Position numbers and translations under genes: made by a program
Source: Candidatus Galligastranaerophilus intestinigallinarum
Lineage (GTDB): Bacteria; Cyanobacteriota; Vampirovibrionia; Gastranaerophilales; Gastranaerophilaceae
Direction: 5' to 3'
NCBI GenBank assembly: GCA_018715855.1
Contig: DVKW01000055.1
Coordinates: 1-5,385 of the forward strand
DNA: 5,385 bases
Part shown: one piece after another, positions 1 to 5,385 of the stretch
Numbering within the stretch: position 1 is the first letter of the stretch
Layout of the letters: each line of letters begins with the position of its first letter
The notes under the pieces: generated by a model
Told to the model about the DNA's origin: nothing
Seen by the model: the letters and a program-made list of their open reading frames with translations, nothing else
Databases searched by the model: none

Positions 1-338
1 TTTCAAAATTTTTAAAACTTGCAGATAGTTTGAATTTATCCGCCCTTGTTGAAGCGCATAGTGAAGATGAAGTTCAGATGGCAATAAAAGCAAATGCAAG
101 AATTATTGGTGTGAATAACAGAAACTTAAAAACTTTTGAAGTTGATTTTAATAACAGCTTAAAATTAAGAAAATTGGTTCCAAATGATATTCTTTTTGTT
201 TCAGAATCAGGAATAAAAACAAGAGACGATATTATAAAACTTCAAAATGCAAATGTTAATGCAGCTTTAATCGGTGAAACTTTTATGAGAAGTGAAGATA
301 AAATAGCTGAAATTAAAAAGTTAAGAGGCGAAATTTGA
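1..338 (+). CDS. trpC: Indole-3-glycerol phosphate synthase, C-terminal part (5' end outside window)
   Basis: This is the last 111 or so codons of indole-3-glycerol phosphate synthase, the cytosolic TIM-barrel enzyme that closes the indole ring from CdRP (carboxyphenylamino-deoxyribulose phosphate) with loss of CO2 and water. The frame is open to the left edge from base 3, so the TTG at base 30 is an internal Leu codon and not the start. Family landmarks visible in order are LVEAH (the Glu aligns with the catalytic Glu of the LVEVH strand), GVNNRNLKTF (substrate-contacting Asn), SESGI (phosphate/active-site Glu-Ser) and ALIGETFM near the C-terminus. The full enzyme is usually about 255-265 residues, so roughly 150 residues are missing to the left. 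Its TGA stop overlaps the trpF start by four bases. Identity is supported by the motifs and by the trpF-trpB-trpA genes that follow. Confidence 0.96.
   Translation, partial: SKFLKLADSLNLSALVEAHSEDEVQMAIKANARIIGVNNRNLKTFEVDFNNSLKLRKLVPNDILFVSESGIKTRDDIIKLQNANVNAALIGETFMRSEDKIAEIKKLRGEI
323..328 (+). promoter_or_regulatory. Ribosome binding site fixing the TTG start of trpF
   Basis: AAGAGG lies inside the end of trpC, six bases before a TTG. It supports TTG at 335 as the trpF start, because no ATG or GTG nearby would keep the conserved KICGI N-terminus. The same AGAGG core precedes trpB (AGAGGA, 920-925) and trpA (AGAGGA, 2095-2100). Confidence 0.75.
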
Positions 339-937
339 AAATAAAAATCTGCGGAATTAAGACATTAGATGAAATTAAAATAATGAACGAATTTCTGCCC
401 GATTATATCGGCTTTATTTTTGCAAAAAGCAAAAGGGAAATTGATTTTAAAAAAGCGCTTGAATTAAAACAAAATTTGAATGAAAAAATTAAAGCGGTGG
501 GCGTTTTTGTTGATAGTAAAATTGAAAATATTTTAAATTTTTATAATGAAAAAATAATAGATATAGCGCAGCTCCACGGGGAATACAGTGAAGGCGATAT
601 TGAAGAATTAAAAAATAAAGGCTTAGATGTTATTAAGGTTATAAAAGTAAAAGAAAATTTTTATAACATTAAAACAAAGGCAGATTTTATTTTGTTTGAT
701 ACATATTCCCCAATTCAAGCAGGGGGCTTAAATAAAACCTTTAATTGGAATATAAAAATCAACTCAAATGTTCCCCATTTTATTGCAGGCGGAATAAATG
801 AAGGAAACATTTTAGAAATGAGAAAAAAATTAAACCCTTATGGGGTTGATATATCTTCTGGCGTTGAAGAAAACGGTTTTAAGACAAAAGAAAAAGTTTC
901 TAATATAATAAAGATTGTAAGAGGAAAAAATTTATGA
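335..937 (+). CDS. trpF: Phosphoribosylanthranilate isomerase
   Basis: This cytosolic enzyme catalyses the Amadori rearrangement of N-(5-phosphoribosyl)anthranilate to CdRP, the step before TrpC. The 200-residue length is normal for a monofunctional TIM-barrel TrpF. The N-terminus KIKICGI carries the expected catalytic Cys at residue 6. Asp122 in LFDTYSP matches the catalytic general acid. Other family marks are FAKSKR at 30-34, QLHGE at 79-83, the GGLNKTFNW region at 130-138, AGGI at 151-154 and GVDISSGVE at 170-178, which bind phosphate. The start is TTG, chosen because it gives the conserved N-terminus and has a good ribosome binding site. TTG shares TTGA with the trpC stop, and the trpF stop shares ATGA with trpB, so both junctions look translationally coupled. 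It is a separate gene and not fused to trpC as in enteric bacteria. All key residues appear present. Confidence 0.97.
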   Translation: MKIKICGIKTLDEIKIMNEFLPDYIGFIFAKSKREIDFKKALELKQNLNEKIKAVGVFVDSKIENILNFYNEKIIDIAQLHGEYSEGDIEELKNKGLDVIKVIKVKENFYNIKTKADFILFDTYSPIQAGGLNKTFNWNIKINSNVPHFIAGGINEGNILEMRKKLNPYGVDISSGVEENGFKTKEKVSNIIKIVRGKNL

Positions 938-2118
938 CTAAAGGAAAATATGGCGAATTTGGGGGACAATACATTCCTGAAACCCTGATGCATGAAATAA
1001 AAAACCTTGAAAAATCTTATGATTTTTATAAAAACGATGAAAAATTTAATGAAGAATTAAATTCATTATTAAAAAAATACGCAGGGCGCCCTTCACTTTT
1101 ATATTTTGCAAAGAATATGACAAAAGATTTGGGCGGCGCTAAGGTTTATCTTAAAAGGGAAGATTTGAACCACACAGGTTCTCATAAAATAAATAATGTC
1201 TTAGGGCAAGTTCTTCTTGCAAAATATATGGGCAAAAAAAGGGTTATAGCAGAAACGGGCGCAGGCCAGCATGGTGTTGCAACGGCAACTGCAGCAGCAC
1301 TTTTAGGGTTAGAATGCGAAATTTTTATGGGCAAGGAAGACACTAAAAGGCAAGCTTTAAATGTTTATAGAATGGAGCTTTTAGGTGCAAAAGTAAATGC
1401 TGTTGAATCAGGCACCGCAACTTTAAAAGATGCCGTTTCAGAAGCTATGAGAGAATGGAGCAGAAGAGTTGATGATACTTTATATGTTCTAGGTTCTGTT
1501 ATGGGGCCGCACCCGTATCCTATGATTGTTAGAGATTTTCAAAGCATTATAAGTAAAGAAGCAAGAGAAGAAATTTTAAAGGTGGAAGGCAAATTGCCCG
1601 CAGCAGTTTTAGCTTGTGTTGGCGGCGGCTCTAATGCAATTGGTATGTTTTATAATTTTATTTCAGATAAACAAGTGCGCTTGATTGGTTTAGAAGCCGC
1701 AGGCAAAGGAGTTGATACGGAATTTCACGCTGCAAGCATTACAAAAGGAACTTTGGGGATATTCCATGGGATGAAGTCAATTTTTTGCCAAGATAATTTC
1801 GGGCAAATTGCCCCCGTTTATTCAATTTCGGCAGGGCTTGATTACCCGGGGATTGGCCCTGAGCATGCTTATTTGCACAAAACAAAAAGGGCAGAATATA
1901 TTCCGATAACAGATGATGAGGCGGTGGATGCTTTTGAATATTTATCAAGAAAAGAAGGAATAATTCCTGCAATAGAAAGTGCCCATGCGGTGGCTTATGC
2001 CATTAAATTAGCACCAACATTAAAGAGTGATGAAAATATTATAATTTGTTTATCAGGCAGAGGCGATAAAGACGTTGCCCACATTGCAAGATACAGAGGA
2101 TTAAACATTTATGAGTAA
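934..2118 (+). CDS. trpB: Tryptophan synthase beta chain
   Basis: This is the PLP-dependent beta subunit, which condenses indole with L-serine to give L-tryptophan. It works in an alpha2-beta2 complex with TrpA in the cytosol. The 394-residue length is typical of the TrpB1 type. Visible landmarks are the N-terminal YGEFGGQYIPETLM, AGRPSLLY at 50-57, HTGSHKIN with the PLP Schiff-base lysine at residue 85, ETGAGQHG with the catalytic Glu107, the PLP-phosphate loop GGGSN at 230-234, SISAGLDYPGIGPEH at 297-311 and the C-terminal SGRGDKD at 374-380, whose Ser contacts the PLP ring. The ATG overlaps the trpF stop (ATGA), with AGAGGA eight bases upstream. The last eight bases overlap the start of trpA, which fits equal production of the two subunits. 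No missing catalytic residue was seen. Confidence 0.98.
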   Translation: MTKGKYGEFGGQYIPETLMHEIKNLEKSYDFYKNDEKFNEELNSLLKKYAGRPSLLYFAKNMTKDLGGAKVYLKREDLNHTGSHKINNVLGQVLLAKYMGKKRVIAETGAGQHGVATATAAALLGLECEIFMGKEDTKRQALNVYRMELLGAKVNAVESGTATLKDAVSEAMREWSRRVDDTLYVLGSVMGPHPYPMIVRDFQSIISKEAREEILKVEGKLPAAVLACVGGGSNAIGMFYNFISDKQVRLIGLEAAGKGVDTEFHAASITKGTLGIFHGMKSIFCQDNFGQIAPVYSISAGLDYPGIGPEHAYLHKTKRAEYIPITDDEAVDAFEYLSRKEGIIPAIESAHAVAYAIKLAPTLKSDENIIICLSGRGDKDVAHIARYRGLNIYE

Positions 2119-2893
2119 TACATATTTTGATAACAACGTTTTTAATAAAGGAAAAGCTTTTATTCCGTTTTTAACAGCAGGCTATCCAACATTAGATGCA
2201 ACAGAAAAGCTTATTTTAAAAATGGAAGAAGCAGGGGCAGATTTAATTGAAGTTGGAATACCATTTTCAGATCCTATTGCAGAAGGCCCCGTTATTCAAA
2301 AATCAAGCCAACTGGCGCTTAAAAACGGCGTTAATGTTGAAAAAATTTTTGAAATGTTAAAAAGAATAAGAGAAAAATCAAGCATTCCTCTTGTTTTTAT
2401 GGCTTATGCAAATTCTTTATTTGTATATGGTTTGGATAAATTCTTTCAAAAATGCCAAGACTTAGAAATAAAAGGTGTAATTTTGCCTGATGTTCCCTAT
2501 GAAGAAAAGGAAGAATTTGAAGAAGTTGCAAGAAAATATGATGTTGAAATAATTTCATTTATAGCACCAACTTCAAATGAAAGAATTAAAATGATAGCTC
2601 AAGCGTCCCGCGGGTTTATATATGTTGTGTCATCTCTTGGTGTAACAGGCGTTAGAGATGAAATTACAACAGATTTAGCTTCAATTAATGAAGTTATAAG
2701 GCAAACAACAATCACAAAAACAGCAATCGGGTTTGGAATAAACAACCCCATCCAAGCAAAAGAAGTTTCAAAACATGCTGATGGTGTTATTGTGGGTTCT
2801 GCCATTATAAAATTAATTGAAAAATCGGGCGATAATTATTTAGATGCAGTTTATAATTATGTTAAAGAAATGAAAGAAGCAATTAATTCATAG
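2111..2893 (+). CDS. trpA: Tryptophan synthase alpha chain
   Basis: This TIM-barrel subunit cleaves indole-3-glycerol phosphate to indole and glyceraldehyde 3-phosphate, and passes indole to TrpB through the intersubunit tunnel. The length of 260 residues is normal. It shows FIPFLTAGYP at 18-26 and IEVGIPFSDP at 46-55, where Glu47 aligns with catalytic Glu49 of the enteric enzyme. The next conserved stretch reads AEGPVIQ (57-63) instead of ADGPTIQ, so the enteric catalytic Asp60 is replaced by Glu58. Also seen are LPDVPYEE at 125-132, the flexible loop SSLGVTG at 174-180, and phosphate-site motifs GFGI (207-210) and VGSA (228-231). The ATG overlaps trpB by eight bases, with AGAGGA ten bases upstream. 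It is the last gene of the operon here. Its 3' end overlaps the convergent transporter gene by 11 bases and lies within an inverted repeat. Confidence 0.97.
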   Translation: MSNTYFDNNVFNKGKAFIPFLTAGYPTLDATEKLILKMEEAGADLIEVGIPFSDPIAEGPVIQKSSQLALKNGVNVEKIFEMLKRIREKSSIPLVFMAYANSLFVYGLDKFFQKCQDLEIKGVILPDVPYEEKEEFEEVARKYDVEIISFIAPTSNERIKMIAQASRGFIYVVSSLGVTGVRDEITTDLASINEVIRQTTITKTAIGFGINNPIQAKEVSKHADGVIVGSAIIKLIEKSGDNYLDAVYNYVKEMKEAINS

Positions 2894-2903
2894 CTTCTTT
2901 TTT
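2872..2903. terminator. Probable terminator across the trpA/transporter convergent junction
   Basis: AAAGAAGC at 2873-2880 pairs perfectly with GCTTCTTT at 2893-2900, leaving a 12-base loop. A G-U pair can extend the outer end. On the plus strand the right arm runs into six T (2898-2903) and then another T-rich stretch. On the minus strand the arm is followed by CATTTCTTT, a poorer T tract. This fits an intrinsic terminator for the trp operon and perhaps, less efficiently, for the opposing gene. The stem holds only three G-C pairs, so strength is uncertain. The repeat lies entirely within coding sequence of one or both genes. Confidence 0.5.
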
Positions 2904-3773
2904 GGCTTTTTCTAAAATTACCGTTAAAACCGCAAATAAAATTAAAATAATTCCCGCTATAATTTTTGGTGTTAAAACTTCACCAAAAATTGTGACACCA
3001 AAAAATATGGCAGTAATGGGTTCAAGCGCCCCTAAAATTGAAGTTGGAATTGAACCTATTAATTTTATTGATAAATTTAAAAATTCAATTGAACAAATTG
3101 TAGGAAAAATTGCAAGCAAAAGCGCTAATAGCCACAAATCAGGGGCATTTAGAGGGTCTAGGTTTGCCCCAAAATTTACGCTTGAAATTAAAACAACAAG
3201 CCCAAATAAAAGAACATAAAAACAAAGTTTAAAGCTATTTATTCTTTTAATTTCTTTTGTTGTTTTAATTTTTACAATGTATAGAGCATAAGAAAGTGCA
3301 GACAATAAAACTATAAAAACGCCTTTTATACTGAATTTTTGAACGTTGCCATCATATAGCAAAATAATTCCAAATAATGTTATAAAAATTGAAATTATAA
3401 TTCCTTTTTGAACTTTTTCCCCATAAAATAAAATCATAATAAGAGCAACAATAACAGGGTAGATAAAAAGAATGGTGCAGGCAATTCCTGCGTCAATATA
3501 CCTAAAGGAATCATATAAAGTGACAGATGAAACCGCAAACAAAACCCCTAAAATAAAAACGGGGATTATTTGATTTTTCTTAATTTTTAAAGGAATTTTT
3601 TTTACAAATTTAATTAAAATGAAAAATATAAAAAGGGCAATAATGTATCTATAAAAAAGAATAGAATTCATTGAAATTCCCATTTTATTCATAGGCAAGG
3701 CAAATAAGGGGTTTGCCCCATAGCAGGCAGCTGCAAGAGCGCCATATATTCCGCCTTTTAATTTTTCATTCAT
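2883..3773 (-). CDS. EamA/DMT-superfamily membrane transporter, substrate unknown
   Basis: This is a 296-residue, very hydrophobic inner-membrane protein with the two-repeat layout of the drug/metabolite transporter (DMT) superfamily, about ten membrane helices. The first EamA repeat spans roughly residues 6-140 and the second roughly 150-287. Each repeat ends with the family pattern of a Pro-containing helix followed by GE: YPVIVALIMILFYGEKV at 105-121, and LEPITAIFFGVTIFGEVLTP at 250-269. A Lys-rich loop (about 165-177) separates the halves, and the C-terminus is basic. The ATG start fits the family N-terminus (GALAAACYGANPLFA), and an in-frame stop lies three codons upstream. No Shine-Dalgarno sequence is visible before it. 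The gene lies 29 bases after terL on the same strand and ends 11 bases inside trpA. The family exports amino acids, metabolites or drugs. Proximity to trp could hint at aromatic amino acid export, but the convergent orientation gives no real support. Confidence 0.9.
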   Translation of the reverse strand: MNEKLKGGIYGALAAACYGANPLFALPMNKMGISMNSILFYRYIIALFIFFILIKFVKKIPLKIKKNQIIPVFILGVLFAVSSVTLYDSFRYIDAGIACTILFIYPVIVALIMILFYGEKVQKGIIISIFITLFGIILLYDGNVQKFSIKGVFIVLLSALSYALYIVKIKTTKEIKRINSFKLCFYVLLFGLVVLISSVNFGANLDPLNAPDLWLLALLLAIFPTICSIEFLNLSIKLIGSIPTSILGALEPITAIFFGVTIFGEVLTPKIIAGIILILFAVLTVILEKAKKEAMN

Positions 3774-3802
3774 AAAAAATTTTTATAATAAAAAACATTT
3801 TT

Positions 3803-4969
3803 TTACAACCATAAACCCTTAATAATGCTTACCGTTTCATCGCCTATAATATCTTCTATTGCATATCTAAGGGCATCAATTAAATGGTTATCTTTATCTT
3901 CCGGAACAGGGATAATTTCACCTTCTAAATTCTTTTTAAAAGAATAATTAAAAAATTCTTTTTCCGAATTTTTGCAATCGGGGTGAATATAAATTTTAGT
4001 AAAGCTTTGAAGAAATTTAATTCCCGCTTCAATGCTTCCTTTTCCTTTTTTGGCAGCAAGGGCGTTAATTCCTTTCATTCTGAATTCCGCTATACTTTTT
4101 GGTTCGTTTGAATCGCAAGTAACATATTCATTTTCTACAATTTCTTTTACCAAAGGAATTGAATCTTTATTTAAAAGGTTTACCCTGTAAATTTCATCTG
4201 TTATATAAAGGCAATCTTTTTCAATTGCAGCTCTTATAAATGCAAAAGGGTCTGTTGAAAAGCCCCAATCTATGCCGTTATAATATTTTTCAAATTGGTT
4301 TTTATCAAATTCCCTAACTTCAACATTCAAAAATACTCTGCCTTCAATAAAGCCAACTTCACCAAGCCCATACACTCTCCAAAAGTTTTCATCATTTTTT
4401 CTTGATTCTAAGGCATTTACAATTTCTTTTTCCAAAAAAGGGTTATCTTTATATGTAGATTTTATTAAAATGGAATTTTTTTCTTCTTTGGCTAAAATTT
4501 CATCATGCACCCAAAATCTTCTTGTGGGGTTAAAATCTATAAAAACTTTTTCTCTTGTTCTTATAATTAATTGTTCCGCTATTTTATAATTCAGGTGGTT
4601 TGCTTCATTTAAATATAAAATATCTCTGCGCCCCCCGTGGGCTTTTCCTATGGTATCAACAGAGATAAAATTAATTGTTCCTTTTTGAAACAAAAGAGAT
4701 TTATTTGTTTTTGAAAAAAGGGAATAAAAATCAAGCCCGAATTGGGACAAAACCTTTGGCATATCAAGAAGAACACCTGTTTTTAAGTGGTTTTGAGTAA
4801 GGCCTACTATATCTATTTCAAATTTATGTTTAAGTGCTAAAACCGTTAACAATTGAAGCGTTGAAAAGGTTTTGGTGCTTGAAGTGCCGCCTTGGTTTAT
4901 AATGTAACGATATTTTTTATAAGCAGCAGCCATTTTTTCAAATACTTTTGATAATTTTAAATAATTCAT
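3803..4969 (-). CDS. terL: Phage terminase large subunit (PBSX/XtmB-like), ATPase plus nuclease
   Basis: This is the motor of phage head packaging: an N-terminal ATPase drives DNA into the prohead and a C-terminal RNase H-like nuclease cuts the concatemer. The length of 388 residues is near the family norm. ATPase marks are a deviant Walker A, GGTSSTKT at 27-34, where Thr replaces the Gly before the lysine; a Walker B-like DILYLNEAN at 116-124 with the catalytic Glu122; and the coupling motif FIDFNPT at 143-149. Nuclease marks are GIDWGFSTDP at 232-241 (Asp234), CDSNEPKSIAEF at 285-296 (Asp286) and DNHLIDALRYA at 360-370 (Asp365). It therefore looks intact. The ATG is the first in frame after the TAA of the preceding gene, 12 bases upstream. 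No clear Shine-Dalgarno is seen, so coupling to that gene is possible. No portal gene follows: the next gene is a transporter. A functional prophage, a remnant or a separated terminase cannot be told apart here. Confidence 0.92.
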   Translation of the reverse strand: MNYLKLSKVFEKMAAAYKKYRYIINQGGTSSTKTFSTLQLLTVLALKHKFEIDIVGLTQNHLKTGVLLDMPKVLSQFGLDFYSLFSKTNKSLLFQKGTINFISVDTIGKAHGGRRDILYLNEANHLNYKIAEQLIIRTREKVFIDFNPTRRFWVHDEILAKEEKNSILIKSTYKDNPFLEKEIVNALESRKNDENFWRVYGLGEVGFIEGRVFLNVEVREFDKNQFEKYYNGIDWGFSTDPFAFIRAAIEKDCLYITDEIYRVNLLNKDSIPLVKEIVENEYVTCDSNEPKSIAEFRMKGINALAAKKGKGSIEAGIKFLQSFTKIYIHPDCKNSEKEFFNYSFKKNLEGEIIPVPEDKDNHLIDALRYAIEDIIGDETVSIIKGLWL

Positions 4970-4978
4970 AATTGGGGT

Positions 4979-5203
4979 TTAAATTTCATCGATGAGCTTT
5001 TTTTGGCGTTTTGTTTGAACAATTACATTTAGGGTGAAATTTTTTTCATTTTCACATTCAATTTTCATTTGGGCAAATTTTGCTTTTAATTCTTCAATTT
5101 TAACTGCAAGTGCAATATTAATATCCCCTTTTTCATTTGGGGTTAGTGCCATTTTTTCAAGCTCATCAAGCCTTTCTATTGTTTCATCAGTGCTAAAAGA
5201 CAT
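4979..5203 (-). CDS. Small hypothetical protein upstream of terL
   Basis: This 74-residue, charged, soluble protein is not one I recognise. It has no signal peptide or membrane segment. The middle, about residues 29-53 (IALAVKIEELKAKFAQMKIE and following), looks like one long amphipathic, possibly coiled-coil helix, and the C-terminus is basic then acidic (KRQKKLIDEI). The start is supported by AAAGG at 5214-5218, ten bases upstream. It overlaps the end of the preceding gene by 28 bases and ends nine bases before terL, in the same reading frame as terL. Position just before terL is where a small terminase subunit often sits, but at 74 residues with no visible helix-turn-helix it is shorter than usual TerS proteins, so that role is only a guess. 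The antisense frame here is also open, but the ribosome binding site and gene order favour this strand. Confidence 0.65.
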   Translation of the reverse strand: MSFSTDETIERLDELEKMALTPNEKGDINIALAVKIEELKAKFAQMKIECENEKNFTLNVIVQTKRQKKLIDEI

Positions 5204-5385
5204 AATTTTACCGCCTTTAATTTTGTATAACCTTTCCTTAAAAGTTTAAGGAGCCTTATATGTATTTTAAGCCTTTTTAAAAGCGGCATTTTTGATGTGC
5301 CGAAAACCTCTGCCTGATTGCCAAAAAGGGGGTCAATATATAAAATTATTCCATCCAAGTTTATTTGCCAATCGCCAAAATTATA
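5176..5385 (-). CDS. Unknown protein, C-terminal part (5' end outside window)
   Basis: The frame is open from the right edge for 69 codons and ends in TAG. A TTG at 5358 exists, but reading continues upstream of it, so the true start is probably outside the window. The visible part begins YNFGDWQINLDGIILYIDPLFG, which looks like a folded beta segment. After FGTSKMPLL it becomes a strongly basic, leucine-rich tail (KRLKIHIRLLKLLRKGYTKL and on to LLALMKQ) that could form an amphipathic helix binding nucleic acid or a partner. I do not recognise the family. Position as the gene before a small protein and terL suggests a phage gene of the packaging region. The last 28 bases overlap the next gene and contain its start codon, with the ribosome binding site just upstream, still inside this frame. 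Confidence 0.5.
   Translation of the reverse strand, partial: YNFGDWQINLDGIILYIDPLFGNQAEVFGTSKMPLLKRLKIHIRLLKLLRKGYTKLKAVKLCLLALMKQ
5214..5218 (-). promoter_or_regulatory. Ribosome binding site of the 74-residue protein gene
   Basis: Read on the minus strand this is AAAGG, within AAAGGCGG, ten bases before the ATG at 5203. It lies inside the coding end of the preceding gene and supports this start over internal Met codons. Confidence 0.5.
5235..5252. repeat. Short near-perfect palindrome (8-bp arms, 2-base centre)
   Basis: TCCTTAAA and TTTAAGGA flank a central AG, giving 16 of 18 symmetric positions. It lies inside the Leu/Lys-rich tail of the partial gene, 31 bases upstream of the start codon of the 74-residue protein. 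The symmetry is that of a dimeric-regulator operator, but AT-rich Leu-Lys codons can produce it by chance. The spacer is too short for a good RNA hairpin. Confidence 0.35.

Noticed and set aside
30..32. TTG as the start of a 102-residue protein
   Set aside because: The frame is open to the left edge and the upstream residues (KFLKLADS) fit the TrpC family, so this is an internal Leu codon.
1739..1972. Minus-strand open frame of 77 codons inside trpB
   Set aside because: It lies wholly within the strongly conserved part of trpB, has no ribosome binding site and has a His/Pro/Leu-rich composition typical of an antisense shadow.
2599..2805. Minus-strand open frame of 68 codons inside trpA
   Set aside because: It is antisense to conserved TrpA motifs and has no recognisable protein features.
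2902..3219. Plus-strand open frame of 105 codons antisense to the transporter
   Set aside because: The opposing frame encodes a clear EamA repeat with the GE motif. This one is Lys/Ile/Ser-rich shadow sequence directly after the trpA stop, with no ribosome binding site.
3708..3719. GGGG-TTTG-CCCC inverted repeat inside the transporter gene
   Set aside because: The 4-bp stem lies within codons for the Gly-Ala-Asn-Pro segment with no T run after it. A similar stretch near 3163 reflects another Gly-Ala-Asn, not a mobile repeat.
2883..3773. Transporter as a dedicated tryptophan exporter belonging to the trp operon
   Set aside because: It is convergent to trp, and EamA sequence alone does not give the substrate, so the link is only proximity.
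3774..3802. Terminator after terL
   Set aside because: Only A-run/T-run self-complementarity is present, with no G-C stem, so no intrinsic terminator can be claimed.
3782..3808. Minus-strand promoter for the transporter (TTGTAA, 15-base spacer, TATAAA)
   Set aside because: The spacer is short and the whole region is A/T runs, where such boxes arise by chance. It would also give an almost leaderless message. Not strong enough to annotate.
5034..5249. Plus-strand open frame of 71 codons antisense to the small gene before terL
   Set aside because: It is a Ser/Phe/Ile run produced by antisense reading. The minus-strand gene has a ribosome binding site and fits the direction of terL.

Overview
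The window is AT-rich bacterial DNA with dense coding, overlapping genes, AGAGG-type ribosome binding sites and some TTG start codons. The trp proteins look like those of low-GC bacteria such as Bacillota or similar gut lineages, but nothing here fixes the taxon. No rRNA, tRNA, CRISPR array or insertion sequence is visible.

Left half, plus strand (1-2893): the distal part of a tryptophan biosynthesis operon in the order trpC (3' part only), trpF, trpB, trpA. Consecutive genes overlap by 4, 4 and 8 bases, so translation is probably coupled. Together they cover phosphoribosylanthranilate isomerisation, indole-glycerol-phosphate formation and both half-reactions of tryptophan synthase. Any trpE, trpG and trpD lie outside the window. 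TrpA carries Glu where the enterobacterial enzymes have a catalytic Asp.

Middle (2872-3773): trpA collides tail to tail with a minus-strand EamA/DMT-family membrane transporter gene. The two coding regions overlap by 11 bases. An 8-bp inverted repeat with a T run spans the junction. It is a plausible terminator and also encodes the Lys-Glu-Ala near the C-terminus of both proteins.

Right part, minus strand (3803-5385): a phage-type cluster read leftwards. It holds the end of an unrecognised gene that enters from the right edge, a 74-residue unknown protein, and a full-length terminase large subunit with recognisable ATPase and nuclease motifs. A portal gene would normally follow terL. Here the next gene is the transporter, 29 bases away. 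This points to a prophage edge, a decayed prophage or a separated terminase module. There is no gene-free stretch longer than about 30 bases.
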